In this document: piece by piece, positions 36,129 through 45,357 of the stretch
Layout: every line of letters starts with the position of its first letter
Position numbering within the stretch: position 1 is the first letter of the stretch
Assembly: GCF_025965855.1 (NCBI RefSeq)
Contig: NZ_JAOPWB010000079.1
Coordinates: 1-62,154 of the forward strand
Source: Mycobacterium sp.
GTDB lineage: Bacteria; Actinomycetota; Actinomycetes; Mycobacteriales; Mycobacteriaceae
Reading direction: 5' to 3'
Length of the DNA stretch: 62,154 bases
The notes under the pieces: model-generated
Database searches by the model: none
Seen by the model: the letters and a program-made list of their open reading frames with translations, nothing else
Told to the model about the DNA's origin: nothing
Made by a program: the position numbers and the translations under genes

Positions 36129-38302
36129 TCCCGGACGGCGCGGCCCGTCAGCTCACCCTCACCGCCAGGCTGAACACGTCCGCCGTCGACTCCCGCCGCG
36201 GCGTCGTCCGAATACATCCGAATGCCGTTGCGGCCCTTGGCATCCGGGAGTGGGACGCGGTGTCGCTGACGGGGTCGCGGACGACGGCGGCGGTCGCCGG
36301 CCTGGCCGGCCCGGACACCGCGGTCGGCATCGTGCTGCTCGACGACGTGACGCTGTCCAACGCCGGGCTGCGCGAGGGCACCGCCGTGATCGTCAGCGCG
36401 GTCAGCGTCTACGGCGCGCGGTCGGTGACGCTGTCCGGCTCGTCGATGGCCGCCACCTCCATCACGCCGGTCACCCTGCGACAGGCGTTGCTGGGCAAGG
36501 TGATGACCGTCGGCGACGCCGTGTCGCTGCTGCCGCGCGACCTGGGCCCCGGGACATCGACGTCTGAGGCCACGCGTGCGCTGGCGTCCGCGGTCGGGAT
36601 CAGCTGGACCTCGGAGCTGTTGACCGTCACCGACGTCGACCCGCCGGGACCGGTCAGCGTGCAACCGAACTCGTTGGTCACCTGGGGAGCCGGGGTCCCG
36701 GCCGGGGCGGGGATTGTCGGCCCGCACGAACAGCTGAGTACCGGTACCCCGGAGATCCTCGCCGAGGAGCTCAAGGGCTCGCAGCCACAGGCCGCCAAGC
36801 TCGCCGAATGGCTCAAGCTCGCCCTCGACGAGCCGCACCTGCTGAAGAGCCTGGGCGCGGGCACCAACCTCGGCGTGCTGGTGTCGGGTCCGGCCGGCGT
36901 GGGCAAGGTGACGCTGGTGCGCGCGGTGTGCGACGGCCGCAGGCTGGTCGAACTCGACGGCCCGGAGGTGGGCGCGCTGGCCGCCGACGCCCGGCTGAAA
37001 ACCGTTGCCGCGGCGGCGAAGAAGGTTCGCGACGGCGGCGGCGTGCTGCTGATCGCCGACGTCGACGCGCTGCTGCCGGCCACCGCCGAGCCGGTGGCCG
37101 CGCTGATCCTGGGCGAGCTGCGCACCGCCGTCGCCACCGGCGGCGTCGCATTGATCGCCACCTCGGCACACCCCGACCAGCTCGATGCCCGGCTGCGCGC
37201 CCCCGACCTGTGCGACCGCGAGCTGGGCCTGCCGCTGCCCGACGCCGCCACCCGCAAGGCGCTGCTGGAGGCGCTGCTCAAGCCGGTGCCCACCGGCGAT
37301 CTCAGCCTTGACGAGATCGTCGGCCGCACACCGGGTTTCGTCGTTGCCGACCTCGCCGCGCTGGTGCGTGAGGCCGCGCTGCGCGCGGCGTCCCGGGCCA
37401 GCGCCGACGGGCAACCACCCAAGCTGAACCAGGAGGATCTCGTCGGTGCGCTGACCGTCATCCGGCCGTTGTCGCGCTCCGCCACCGAGGAACTGACGGC
37501 GGGCAGTGTGACGCTCGACGACGTCGGCGACATGGCCGAGGCCAGGCAGGCGCTCACCGAGGCGGTGTTGTGGCCGCTGCAGCATCCCGACACCTTCGCC
37601 CGGCTGGGTGTCGACCCCCCGCGCGGGGTGCTGTTGTACGGCCCGTCCGGCTGCGGCAAGACGTTCATCGTCCGCGCCCTGGCCAGCACGGGGCAGCTGA
37701 GCGTGCACGCGGTGAAAGGCTCCGAGCTGATGGACAAGTGGGTGGGCAGCTCGGAAAAGGCGGTGCGCGAACTGTTTCGGCGAGCCCGCGATTCGGCCCC
37801 GTCGCTGGTGTTCCTCGACGAGGTGGACGCGCTGGCGCCCCGGCGCGGGCAGAGCTTCGACTCCGGCGTGACCGACCGGGTGGTGGCCGCGCTGCTGACC
37901 GAGCTCGACGGGATCGACCCGCTGCGCGACGTCGTGGTGCTGGGCGCCACCAACCGGCCCGACCTGATCGACTCGGCGCTGCTGCGCCCGGGCCGGCTGG
38001 AGCGGTTGGTGTTCGTCGAACCGCCCGACGCCGCGGCCCGCGGCGAAATCCTGCGCACCGCGGGCAAATCCATCCCCCTGAGCGCCGACGTCGACCTCGA
38101 CGAGGTGGCCGCCGGGCTCGACGGCTACAGCGCCGCCGACTGCGTGGCGCTGCTGCGGGAGGCCGCGCTCACCGCCATGCGGCGATCCATCGACGCCTCC
38201 CACGTGACGGCCGCCGACCTCGACGTGGCCCGCAGGACCGTGCGCCCCTCGCTGGATCCCGCGCAGGTGGAGTCCTTACGCGCGTTCGCGAAAGCTCTTT
38301 AG
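36125..38302 (+). CDS. CDC48/VCP-like tandem AAA+ ATPase (Rv0435c-like)
   Basis: 725 residues. Residues 1-180 are a Cdc48-N-like double-psi barrel (RRGVVRIHPNAVAALGIREWDAVSLTG). D1 (about 225-440) has a degenerate Walker A (GPAGVGKV, no Ser/Thr after Lys, about 255-262) and Walker B (LLIADVDAL, lacking the catalytic Glu). D2 (about 470-710) is intact: GPSGCGKT (about 506-513), VFLDEVDAL, sensor GATNRPDLID and the Arg-finger region LLRPGRLE. So only D2 should hydrolyse ATP. Role likely in protein unfolding or membrane-protein handling; its ATGA coupling to pssA is conserved with M. tuberculosis. Confidence 0.9.
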   Translation: MIPDGAARQLTLTARLNTSAVDSRRGVVRIHPNAVAALGIREWDAVSLTGSRTTAAVAGLAGPDTAVGIVLLDDVTLSNAGLREGTAVIVSAVSVYGARSVTLSGSSMAATSITPVTLRQALLGKVMTVGDAVSLLPRDLGPGTSTSEATRALASAVGISWTSELLTVTDVDPPGPVSVQPNSLVTWGAGVPAGAGIVGPHEQLSTGTPEILAEELKGSQPQAAKLAEWLKLALDEPHLLKSLGAGTNLGVLVSGPAGVGKVTLVRAVCDGRRLVELDGPEVGALAADARLKTVAAAAKKVRDGGGVLLIADVDALLPATAEPVAALILGELRTAVATGGVALIATSAHPDQLDARLRAPDLCDRELGLPLPDAATRKALLEALLKPVPTGDLSLDEIVGRTPGFVVADLAALVREAALRAASRASADGQPPKLNQEDLVGALTVIRPLSRSATEELTAGSVTLDDVGDMAEARQALTEAVLWPLQHPDTFARLGVDPPRGVLLYGPSGCGKTFIVRALASTGQLSVHAVKGSELMDKWVGSSEKAVRELFRRARDSAPSLVFLDEVDALAPRRGQSFDSGVTDRVVAALLTELDGIDPLRDVVVLGATNRPDLIDSALLRPGRLERLVFVEPPDAAARGEILRTAGKSIPLSADVDLDEVAAGLDGYSAADCVALLREAALTAMRRSIDASHVTAADLDVARRTVRPSLDPAQVESLRAFAKAL

Positions 38303-38872
38303 CACCGCCCGCGCCGACGCCGCGACATCGGCCTCGAGCCAGGGCGGCATCGGCTCGTCGTGCGCATGGCGCCGGACGACGGCATAGGGCAGGTCGGCGA
38401 CCGCTCGCGCGACGGCGTCGACGGATCGCCGATCGCGTTTTCCGTACAGTTGCCTCGCCAGGGTGCCGATCCGCTCGTTCAGGGGCGCGTTCATCGCGGC
38501 CAGCGTCTGCCGGAACGCCTCGTCCGGCTCGCCGTCGAGCAGGTCGGTCGGCCGGATCGTCAACAACAGGCGGGCGTCCTCGGGCAGCTCGCGCGCAAAG
38601 CTGACGGCGACCACGGCCATCGCCACCGCGGTGCCGGCGGCCGTGTTGTCCTCGGCGGCCATCGCCCGCGTCTGGAAACGATCGAGCGCGCGCAGCCACG
38701 CCGCCGTCAGGATGCCGTCGCGGTTGCCGAACCGGTGATACAGCGTGCCGGCCGGCGCACCACTCGCCTTCGCAATCGCCGCGACGCTGGCCGCCCGCGG
38801 TCCCCCCTCGAGCACGAGTGCCCGCGCTGCGTCGAGGATCACATCGGTTTCATGCTTCCGCGGTGGTGCCAC
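38276..38872 (-). CDS. TetR-family regulator
   Basis: 198 residues from ATG 38872. HTH at about 28-58 (ASVAAIAKASGAPAGTLYHRFGNRDGILTAAW). The 3' end overlaps the convergent AAA ATPase gene by 27 bp. Only 21 bp separate its start from the divergent gene at 38894, so one bound repressor would cover both starts. Confidence 0.87.
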   Translation of the reverse strand: MAPPRKHETDVILDAARALVLEGGPRAASVAAIAKASGAPAGTLYHRFGNRDGILTAAWLRALDRFQTRAMAAEDNTAAGTAVAMAVVAVSFARELPEDARLLLTIRPTDLLDGEPDEAFRQTLAAMNAPLNERIGTLARQLYGKRDRRSVDAVARAVADLPYAVVRRHAHDEPMPPWLEADVAASARAVLKSFRERA

Positions 38873-38893
38873 GATCTAGTACATTCCTTCTAT

Positions 38894-39718
38894 ATGGAAC
38901 GGTTGCCCTATATCGATGAGCATGCCATAACCGTGGCTGCGAATCGCGCAGAAACATGGTCGGCGCTGCTGCGGGTGATGTGCCGCGACCCGCACGACCC
39001 GTCGACCGTGCCGACGGGGTTCGTGCTGGACGAGGCGCGCGCACCGGAGCGGTTCGCGCTGAAGGGCCGCCACCCGTTCGCCGTGTACCGGTGGGTGTTC
39101 GAGCTGGATGATGAGCCGGCGGGCGGCACCCGGCTGCGCGCGCTGACCTGGGCCGCTTTCCCGGGCGTCCACGGCAAGGCCTACCGCGCGCTCGTCATCG
39201 GCACCGGCGGCCATCGCGTCGCGGTCCGACGGACGCTGAAACGTGTGGCGGCTAAAGCGCTCGCCGAGCGGGCACCCACGGGCGAGGCCGAGGCCGATTA
39301 CACCGACGTCTTTGAAGTCCCGATCCTGCACGGCGATTCGCGTACCGCCGAACAGGCGTTGCGCGACGCGGTGGGGGACGAACCGGGCGCGAGCGGAAGC
39401 CTTGTGTCGTGGATCCACCGCCACATACTGAGATTTCACCTCGGTCCGTATTCCTCGCCCGATCACATAATCGGCTGGCCGATCGCGCGTTCGGATCACG
39501 ATGAGATCGTGCTGGCGGCGCGCGGGCCGCTCATGCGCGGCCAGCTGACGCTGCGACGCCGGGACGGCCGCGCCGTACTCACCACCCGCGTGCATTATCG
39601 TCACAAGATCGCCGCCCGAGTGGTCTGGGCCATGGTCGCACCACTGCATCGGATCGTGGCGCCGCGGTTGATGAAGCACAGCGCCCGTCGTGGCCGGGAC
39701 TGGATGGCTGGAAGTTGA
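38894..39718 (+). CDS. uncharacterised protein with a START/SRPBCC-like N-terminus
   Basis: 274 residues from ATG 38894. The opening (DEHAITVAANRAETWSALLRVM) and FALKGRHPFAVYRWVFELDDEPAGGTRLRALTWAAFPG look like an SRPBCC/polyketide-cyclase-type fold with a second half (LTLRRRDGRAVLTTRVHYRHKIAARVVWAMVAPLHRIVAPRLMKHSARRG) also of that type, resembling DUF2867 proteins. No signal peptide. Probable target of the divergent TetR protein. Function unknown. Confidence 0.6.
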   Translation: MERLPYIDEHAITVAANRAETWSALLRVMCRDPHDPSTVPTGFVLDEARAPERFALKGRHPFAVYRWVFELDDEPAGGTRLRALTWAAFPGVHGKAYRALVIGTGGHRVAVRRTLKRVAAKALAERAPTGEAEADYTDVFEVPILHGDSRTAEQALRDAVGDEPGASGSLVSWIHRHILRFHLGPYSSPDHIIGWPIARSDHDEIVLAARGPLMRGQLTLRRRDGRAVLTTRVHYRHKIAARVVWAMVAPLHRIVAPRLMKHSARRGRDWMAGS

Positions 39719-39930
39719 AACGCATTGTGGCGCACCCGCGCCTGAGCGCAGCGACCCGTAAGGCGATTCCCCGCACGACCCCCGCGTGAACCGTTTGGCT
39801 CGTCAGTTCGTTGTCGACTTCGTCGGCATCATCACGCGTTCGCCCACCAGCTGTAACCAGGTTGCCTACTAACAAACACCTGGCTCGAAGCCGGCTCAAT
39901 CCGATCCGACACGTCCAAGGAGAAGAGCCT
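39719..39930. other. intergenic region before the MFS gene
   Basis: 212 bp. Contains an inverted repeat CCAGGT-N15-ACCTGG (39857-39883), which may be an operator, and AAGGAGA (39917-39923) used by the leader ORF. No gene seen. Confidence 0.35.
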
Positions 39931-39951
39931 ATGAACAAGGATCACCCGTGA
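39931..39951 (+). CDS. six-codon leader ORF coupled to the MFS gene
   Basis: ATG AAC AAG GAT CAC CCG TGA encodes MNKDHP. It has the strongest ribosome binding site in the area (AAGGAGA, 7 nt spacing), and its TGA overlaps the GTG of the transporter (GTGA). It may couple or attenuate translation of the exporter; alternatively the SD simply belongs to a poorly placed transporter start. Confidence 0.4.
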   Translation: MNKDHP

Positions 39952-41381
39952 AATTCCGCGATGTCGCGCCGACGACGCGGGTCATCACGGTGGCGGTCAT
40001 GGTGTCGATGGTGGTCTTCCTCGATGGCACCGTCGTGAATCTGGCGCTGCCGGCCACGGCGCGCGACCTTGGCGGGGGCATGTGCTCGCAGCAATGGGTT
40101 GTCGACGGCTATCTGCTGGCCGTGGCGGCCATGGTTCTGCCGGGCGGTGCCATCTCCGATTTGTTCGGTCGCATACCGGTGCTGCGCTTCGGGCTCGCGG
40201 CCTTTGGGGCGGGCTGTGTGCTGGCTGCCACTGCGGGGACCCCGGCGATGCTGATCGCCGGGCGTCTCGTCCAGGGGTTGGGCGGCGCGTTTCTGGTGCC
40301 CGGCTCGCTGGCGCTGATCAGCTCGTCGTTCGACCGCGCGGACCGGCCCGCGGCGATCGGGTCATGGACGGCCTGGACCAGCACCGCCTTCGCGGTGGGG
40401 CCGCTGCTGGGCGGATTGGCCGTGGACTTCCTGAACTGGCGCTGGATCTACGTGTTGTCGGCGATCCCGATGGCCATCGGTTTCGCGTTGACGTTTTGGC
40501 TGCCCCGGATTTCCGGGCCCCCCGAACGCCCCCGCATCGACGTCGCGGGCGCCGCACTGTCGTCGGTCGGACTGGCCGCCACGGTCTATGCGCTGATCGA
40601 ACAGGGCCGGCGGGGATGGGGAGACCCCCTGGTCAGAGCGGCGTTGGTGGTGGGGGTCGCGGCATTACTCGCGTTCGTGGCATGGCAGCGCCGGGCGCCG
40701 CACCCAATGGTGCCGCTAAGCCTGTTCAGGACTCGCAATTTCGCTGGGGCCAACCTGGTCACCGCGTTCGTCTACGGCGGCATCACGATGGGTTCGTTGG
40801 CCATCGGCCTGTACCTCCAAGAGGTCGCAGGGTATTCGGCCACCGCCGCGGGTCTGACTACCTTGCCCAGCCCCATCATGTCGTTCCTGTTCGCCCGCGG
40901 CGTCGGCGGCATGGCCGCCCGGCTCGGGCACCGGATCTTCCTGATAGCTGGACCGGCGCTGGCCGGGTTGGGGCTGCTGCTCATCGGCCCCACCACACAC
41001 GGATTCCACGTCGCCACGGACGTGTTGCCGGGCAGGATCCTGCTGGCCATCGGTATGGTCCTCGCCATCACGCCGCTGACCGCGGTCAACTTGTCCGCCG
41101 TCAAGTCCGCGCACGGCGGGATCGCCGCCGCGATCCAGAACGCGACGGGGCGGACTTCCGCGTTGATCGCCGTGGCCTGCGTGGGCCTGATCACTGCCAA
41201 CAGGCTGACCGATGTCAGCTTCACCCGGCTGTTGGAGGTCAGCGCGGCGTTGTTCTTCATCGGCGCCGTCATCGGCGGCCTCGGCATCAGAAACCCGGCC
41301 GCTCCGGCCGAGCCCGTTCCAGACAACATCGCCGGCCGGCCGCAGCTGGCGTCGAGCGCGCCAGCTGCGAATTCGGTCTGA
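39948..41381 (+). CDS. MFS multidrug exporter, DHA2 (14-TM, EmrB/QacA-like)
   Basis: 477 residues from GTG 39948. Thirteen to fourteen hydrophobic helices; motif D1-like MVVFLDGTVVNLALPATARDL, motif A GAISDLFGRIPVLRFG and motif C LGGLAVDFLNWRWIYVLSAIPMAIG fit DHA2 drug/H+ antiporters. AAGGA 7 nt before the GTG can serve as its own SD inside the leader ORF. Substrate unknown; the upstream TetR protein is a possible regulator. Confidence 0.88.
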   Translation: MKFRDVAPTTRVITVAVMVSMVVFLDGTVVNLALPATARDLGGGMCSQQWVVDGYLLAVAAMVLPGGAISDLFGRIPVLRFGLAAFGAGCVLAATAGTPAMLIAGRLVQGLGGAFLVPGSLALISSSFDRADRPAAIGSWTAWTSTAFAVGPLLGGLAVDFLNWRWIYVLSAIPMAIGFALTFWLPRISGPPERPRIDVAGAALSSVGLAATVYALIEQGRRGWGDPLVRAALVVGVAALLAFVAWQRRAPHPMVPLSLFRTRNFAGANLVTAFVYGGITMGSLAIGLYLQEVAGYSATAAGLTTLPSPIMSFLFARGVGGMAARLGHRIFLIAGPALAGLGLLLIGPTTHGFHVATDVLPGRILLAIGMVLAITPLTAVNLSAVKSAHGGIAAAIQNATGRTSALIAVACVGLITANRLTDVSFTRLLEVSAALFFIGAVIGGLGIRNPAAPAEPVPDNIAGRPQLASSAPAANSV

Positions 41382-41399
41382 GGTCAACCCGGCATTACT

Positions 41400-41435
41400 T
41401 TGCATATAACTGCATTCTTGCGTATTACTGCATCC
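41400..41435. repeat. two 18-bp direct repeats
   Basis: TTGCATATAACTGCATTC (41400-41417) and TTGCGTATTACTGCATCC (41418-41435) adjoin and agree at 15 of 18 positions. AT-rich compared with surroundings, 10 bp before the GTG at 41446. Looks like a tandem operator or promoter element. Confidence 0.6.
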
Positions 41436-41445
41436 TGGCGCTAAT

Positions 41446-41922
41446 GTGATCGAGCGCGAGCGAATCGAGGATGCCATCACAGTCACCGGAACCACGGCCC
41501 CGTCGGTGAACGAATTCATGAACGACCCGATCGGCTTCTTCGGCCAGTCCTACACCCGGATGCACAGCATCGAACGACCCGAACTCGAAGAGCTGCAACG
41601 CCAAGCGATGGCCGACCGCTTCCTGGAGCACCACCAAAGCATCGAGATGCTGCGCAAGCTGGCCGACCGGCTCGGCATCACGGCCCTCAACGAGTTCAAC
41701 GACATTGTCCCGCTGTTCTCTTCACACACGGCGTTCAAGTCGTACTCCGCCGCGCTCGTCGACAAGAAGCGCTTCGATCTGATGACCAAGTGGCTGGACA
41801 AGCTGACCAGCTACGACCTTTCCGGCGTGGACGCCACCGGGTGCACCGGGATCGACGACTGGATCGACCGACTCGACGAGCAGACCCCGACGCTGTGGAA
41901 GATCTGCTTGTTGAGCGTGTGA
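41446..41922 (+). pseudogene. truncated 5' fragment of a larger gene
   Basis: 158 residues from GTG 41446. Residues about 1-147 (SVNEFMNDPIGFFGQSYTRM … DDWIDRLDEQTP) read as the N-terminal part of a larger cytosolic protein, perhaps of the acyl-adenylate/LuxE-like type, but the identification is from memory and weak. The last ten residues (TLWKICLLSV) look unrelated, and the frame ends beside a nested palindrome (41935-42008) where the rest of the gene should be. Likely a deletion remnant. Confidence 0.45.
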
Positions 41923-41934
41923 GCCCAGGCATTC

Positions 41935-42008
41935 GAGCGTGCGCGTGGGGCGGAATTTTGGCCGAATTTCCGCCCTGGATGCACAGGCAAGTGCACTAAC
42001 GCACACTC
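41935..42008. repeat. 74-bp nested inverted repeat (MITE-like or terminator)
   Basis: Outer arms GAGCGTGCG (41935-41943) and CGCACACTC (42000-42008) pair at 8 of 9 bases. An inner hairpin pairs GGGCGGAATT (41948-41957) with AATTTCCGCCC (41965-41975). No U-tract follows, so a mobile-type palindromic element is as likely as a bidirectional terminator between the convergent genes. Confidence 0.55.
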
Positions 42009-42825
42009 ACGGCTCAGGCAGAGCGGTCCAGTCGGCCGACAGCCGCGAGCTGAACCGCGGCGGCCGGCGATCCAGGAAGGCGCTGACTCCCTCGCGGGCG
42101 TCGGCGGTGCCCATCACGCGGTGGTGCAGCTGGGTTTCCAGCGACGCGACCTGTCGCGGGGTGTAGTTGTGGATGGCGCTGTCCCACAGCAGTCGCTTGC
42201 ACAGCGCCGCGGACATCGGGGCCACGTGGGCCGCGATGTCGCGGGCCATCTCCACGGCGTGCCCGAGCACCCGCTCGGCCGGCAGCGCCCGGTTGGCGAT
42301 TCCGAGCGCCACCGCCTCGGCACCAGTGAAGGTGCGCCCCGTGAGCAGCACCTCGGCGGCCACCCCCAGGGAGGCCAGATGCGCCAGCGTCCAATGCGAC
42401 ATGCAGTCGGGTATCACGCCCCGGCGCACTTGCACCACACCGTATTTGGCGTCCTCGGCGATCACGCGGATGTCGGCCTGCAGGGCGATCGTCAGGCCGA
42501 TTCCGATTGCGTGGCCGTTGAGCGCGGCGATCACCGGTTTACGCAACTCGAAGGCGGCCGGGTCGATCGGCGACGCCGAGAACGCGCTGTCGTCGGCGGG
42601 GGCGTCGAACGGCGATATGTTGCCCGAGAAATCCGCTCCGACGCAAAAGGCGCTGCCCGCACCGGTTACCACGATGGCGCGGACGTCGTCGTCACGGTCA
42701 CAGTCGCGGTACGCCCGGCTCAGCAGCGCGCCCATCTCGGCGGTATAGGCGTTGAGATGTTCGGGACGATTCAGCGTCAGCTCCGCCACGCCCTCGTTGA
42801 TGTCGACCGTCACGTCGGCGCTCAT
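42007..42825 (-). CDS. enoyl-CoA hydratase/isomerase family protein
   Basis: 272 residues from ATG 42825. Crotonase motifs LNRPEHLNAYTAEM, GAGSAFCVGADFS (oxyanion 1, about 58-70) and AALNGHAIGIGLTIALQADIRV (oxyanion 2, about 99-120); VVQVRRGVIPDCMSHWTL follows, with Asp where hydratases may have the second catalytic acid. Role in acyl-CoA turnover, exact substrate unknown. In a minus-strand run with the LON-domain and Rv0433-like genes. Confidence 0.86.
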   Translation of the reverse strand: MSADVTVDINEGVAELTLNRPEHLNAYTAEMGALLSRAYRDCDRDDDVRAIVVTGAGSAFCVGADFSGNISPFDAPADDSAFSASPIDPAAFELRKPVIAALNGHAIGIGLTIALQADIRVIAEDAKYGVVQVRRGVIPDCMSHWTLAHLASLGVAAEVLLTGRTFTGAEAVALGIANRALPAERVLGHAVEMARDIAAHVAPMSAALCKRLLWDSAIHNYTPRQVASLETQLHHRVMGTADAREGVSAFLDRRPPRFSSRLSADWTALPEP

Positions 42826-42836
42826 CGCATTGCCCC

Positions 42837-43478
42837 CTATTCGGACAGCTGGAACTCCACCATGTCGGCAAGCGCGTCCACGGCCTCGCTGAGCGCGGCG
42901 AACCGACCGGCGGCCGACGACGCCGACAGCACGGTGTAGCGGTCGGCCGTGCCGATCGGAACGCGAGACGCCAACGCGAAAAGCCGGCGCCCGGCGTCGC
43001 TCTCGCGTGGGCCGAGTAGCGCGTCGCGCTCCGGCAGCCGGGCGTCGCGGGCCTCCGCGATCCGTTCGAAGAGCGCGATCACCCGCTCCTCGAGATCGAG
43101 CAGCTGCGCGTCGGTCACCGGGTCGCCCGGTTCGTCGGGCCAGAGCGTCACCGTCGCGCGCGGGTACGGGTCGTCGGGCAGCCACTCGCACACCCGGATC
43201 CGCTCGCCGGTGCGGCAGCGCAGCATGTACCGGCCGGCGCCCAGGTCGGCATGTTCGTCGATCCTGGACAGGACGCCCACATCGCAACGCGAATCACCGC
43301 CACCGACCTCGCGGCCCCGCGCGATCAGCACGACGCCGAACGGTTCCTCGCGGTCGATGCAGCGCCGCACCAGCGCGCCGTAGCGGGGCTCGAAGATGCG
43401 CAACGGCAGATCCTGGTCGGGTAGCAGCGCCGACTCGAGCGGGAACATCGCCAGCTCAATGCGTTCGGGATCCGCCAT
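42837..43478 (-). CDS. LON substrate-binding (N-terminal) domain protein
   Basis: 213 residues. Only the N-terminal domain of Lon protease is present (LAMFPLESALLPDQDLPLRIFEPRYGALVRRC … FGVVLIARGREVGGGD … VGVLSRIDEH), with no ATPase or protease part. Stand-alone proteins of this kind are widespread in actinobacteria and of unknown role. Ends 11 bp before the enoyl-CoA hydratase start, so cotranscribed. Confidence 0.82.
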   Translation of the reverse strand: MADPERIELAMFPLESALLPDQDLPLRIFEPRYGALVRRCIDREEPFGVVLIARGREVGGGDSRCDVGVLSRIDEHADLGAGRYMLRCRTGERIRVCEWLPDDPYPRATVTLWPDEPGDPVTDAQLLDLEERVIALFERIAEARDARLPERDALLGPRESDAGRRLFALASRVPIGTADRYTVLSASSAAGRFAALSEAVDALADMVEFQLSE

Positions 43479-43487
43479 GATTCAAAC

Positions 43488-44627
43488 TCAGATGTCCAGC
43501 TCGGCCACCAGCGCGTCGACGACCGCGCGCAGGTCGCCGTCGTGTTCCTCGGCCACCCGCCGCTGGCGCTGGTACGAGGCGCCGCCGGCGCAGATGTCGG
43601 CCACCGCGCGCAGCTCGTCGGCGCAATGCAGTGACTTGGCGACCGGCTCCAGCCGGTTCAGCACATCGGTGAGGTCGTCGGTGACCAGCCGCTCGTTGCT
43701 GTCGGCGTCCAGGATGATCACCGCGTCCAGGCCGTATCGCGCCGCGCGCCACTTGTTTTCCTGCACATGCCAGGGCGGCATGGTGGGCAACGTCTCACCG
43801 GCGTCGAGCCTGCGGTCCAGGTCGACGACCAGGCAGTGCGTCAACGCCACCAGCGCGCCGAGCTCACGCAGGTTGGACACGCCGTCGCAGACCCGCACCT
43901 CCAGCGTGCCCAGGTGCGGCGAAGGCCTTATGTCCCAACGTATTTCGTCCATATGGTCGATGATGCCGGTCTTCTTCTGGTCGTGGACGAAGCCTTCGAA
44001 CTGCGACCAGCGCTGAAAGTGGAACGGCAACCCGGCCGTGGGCAGCTGCTGAAACATCATCGCGCGGTTGCTGGCGTATCCGGTGTCCTCGCCGACCCAC
44101 CACGGCGACGACGCCGACAACGCCAGCAGGTGCGGGTAGTACTTGAGCAGTGACGTCATGATCGGCATCACCTTGTTCGCCGACGAGATCCCGACGTGCA
44201 CGTGCACGCCCCAGATCAGCATCTGGCGGCCCCACCACTGGGTGCGCTTGATCAGCTCGGCGTAGCGCGGGGCGTCGGTCAACTTCTGGGCCGACCACCG
44301 GGCGAACGGATGGGTGCCGGCGCAGAACAGCTCCATGCCGCGATCCCGGACGATCCGGCGGGCCGGGCGCAGGGTCTCGCGCAGGTCCTCCATCGCCTGT
44401 CCGGTGCAGTCGCAGATGCCGCTGACCACCTCGACGGTGTTGCGCAGCAATTCCTTGTGCACGCGCGGATTTTCGCCGATCTCGGCGATGACCGCGGTGG
44501 CTTCGTTGCTCAGGTCGCGGGTCTGCGCGTCGACGAGCGCGAACTCCCATTCCACGCCGATGGTCGGCCGCGGCGAGGGGGCGAAATCGATGCGGGTTCT
44601 GGCCCTGCTAGCCGGCGCCGATGACAC
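43488..44627 (-). CDS. GCS2/YbdK-type carboxylate-amine ligase (Rv0433-like)
   Basis: 379 residues from GTG 44627, overlapping the sodC stop by 20 bp. [60 protein letters not shown] and [18 protein letters not shown] are the family's ATP/Mg-binding segments. YbdK ligases join glutamate and cysteine only weakly; in mycobacteria, which use mycothiol, the true substrate is unknown. Same neighbour order (sodC next) as in M. tuberculosis. Confidence 0.87.
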   Translation of the reverse strand: MSSAPASRARTRIDFAPSPRPTIGVEWEFALVDAQTRDLSNEATAVIAEIGENPRVHKELLRNTVEVVSGICDCTGQAMEDLRETLRPARRIVRDRGMELFCAGTHPFARWSAQKLTDAPRYAELIKRTQWWGRQMLIWGVHVHVGISSANKVMPIMTSLLKYYPHLLALSASSPWWVGEDTGYASNRAMMFQQLPTAGLPFHFQRWSQFEGFVHDQKKTGIIDHMDEIRWDIRPSPHLGTLEVRVCDGVSNLRELGALVALTHCLVVDLDRRLDAGETLPTMPPWHVQENKWRAARYGLDAVIILDADSNERLVTDDLTDVLNRLEPVAKSLHCADELRAVADICAGGASYQRQRRVAEEHDGDLRAVVDALVAELDI

Positions 44628-45312
44628 CGCACGCCACCCGCTTGCCGGCGTCACCGGTCGTCATCGTGATCTGGTCGGGGCCCGGTGTTCCGTTGGTCTG
44701 GTTGTAGCGATCCGACGGGATGTTGGCGAAGTTGTCGGCGCCGGCGTGGATGACGATCGCGGTCTTCTCGCCGGTCAGCAGGTCCTCCATGGCGAAGGCG
44801 TCCGTGGTGGTCACCAGCATCCCGACCCCGTCCTTGCGAACCTCCAGCGAGGTCAGGTCGCCGCTGGCGGGCTCGGCGGAATGCCCGGGCGCCTGGAAAT
44901 GCCCGCCGGCGGACAGAAAGTCGCCGGGCGCGCCGCCGGTCGGGGCCGTCGAATTGGCCTCGCACTTGCCGACCTTGTGGATGTGTACGCCGTGGAAGCC
45001 GGGCGCGAGGTGACCGGCGCCGCTCGTCGCGATCGTGATCGTGGCATAGCCGTTGCTGAAATCGAACTTCGCGGTCGCTACCTCAATCCCGTCGGGACCC
45101 TTCAGTTGGGTGGTGATGCTCCGCCCCGCGGGCTGCTGCTGGTCGCCCTCGGTGCCCGCGCCCGCCGTCGGCGCGCTCGATCCGGTCCACACCGCGGGCG
45201 TGGTGCCGGGGACCGTCGAGGCGTGTTGGGGCGATGAGCACGCACCCACCACTGCGACGCAGGCCGTCGCGAACAGCGCGGGCACGGCGGCGGCATTGCG
45301 GTGCTTAGGCAT
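44608..45312 (-). CDS. sodC: Cu,Zn superoxide dismutase, lipoprotein
   Basis: 234 residues. Signal peptide with lipobox VVGAC (Cys25), a Pro/Ser/Thr linker (about 27-65) and the Cu,Zn-SOD beta-barrel: copper ligands in [23 protein letters not shown] and [10 protein letters not shown]; disulfide between GKCEAN and VACGV. Protects against superoxide outside the membrane. Orthologue of Rv0432. Confidence 0.96.
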   Translation of the reverse strand: MPKHRNAAAVPALFATACVAVVGACSSPQHASTVPGTTPAVWTGSSAPTAGAGTEGDQQQPAGRSITTQLKGPDGIEVATAKFDFSNGYATITIATSGAGHLAPGFHGVHIHKVGKCEANSTAPTGGAPGDFLSAGGHFQAPGHSAEPASGDLTSLEVRKDGVGMLVTTTDAFAMEDLLTGEKTAIVIHAGADNFANIPSDRYNQTNGTPGPDQITMTTGDAGKRVACGVIGAG

Positions 45313-45357
45313 AGCGGAAGCCTATCCCGCCGACCCACGAATATGGAGCAGCGATCC

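Noticed and set aside
35948..38203. 751-codon minus-strand ORF
   Set aside because: Antisense shadow of the AAA ATPase gene, Arg/Gly/Gln-rich.
39857..39883. Operator CCAGGT-N15-ACCTGG before the MFS gene as a strong finding
   Set aside because: Six-bp arms with a long spacer are expected by chance in this GC-rich DNA; kept only as a note in the intergenic entry.
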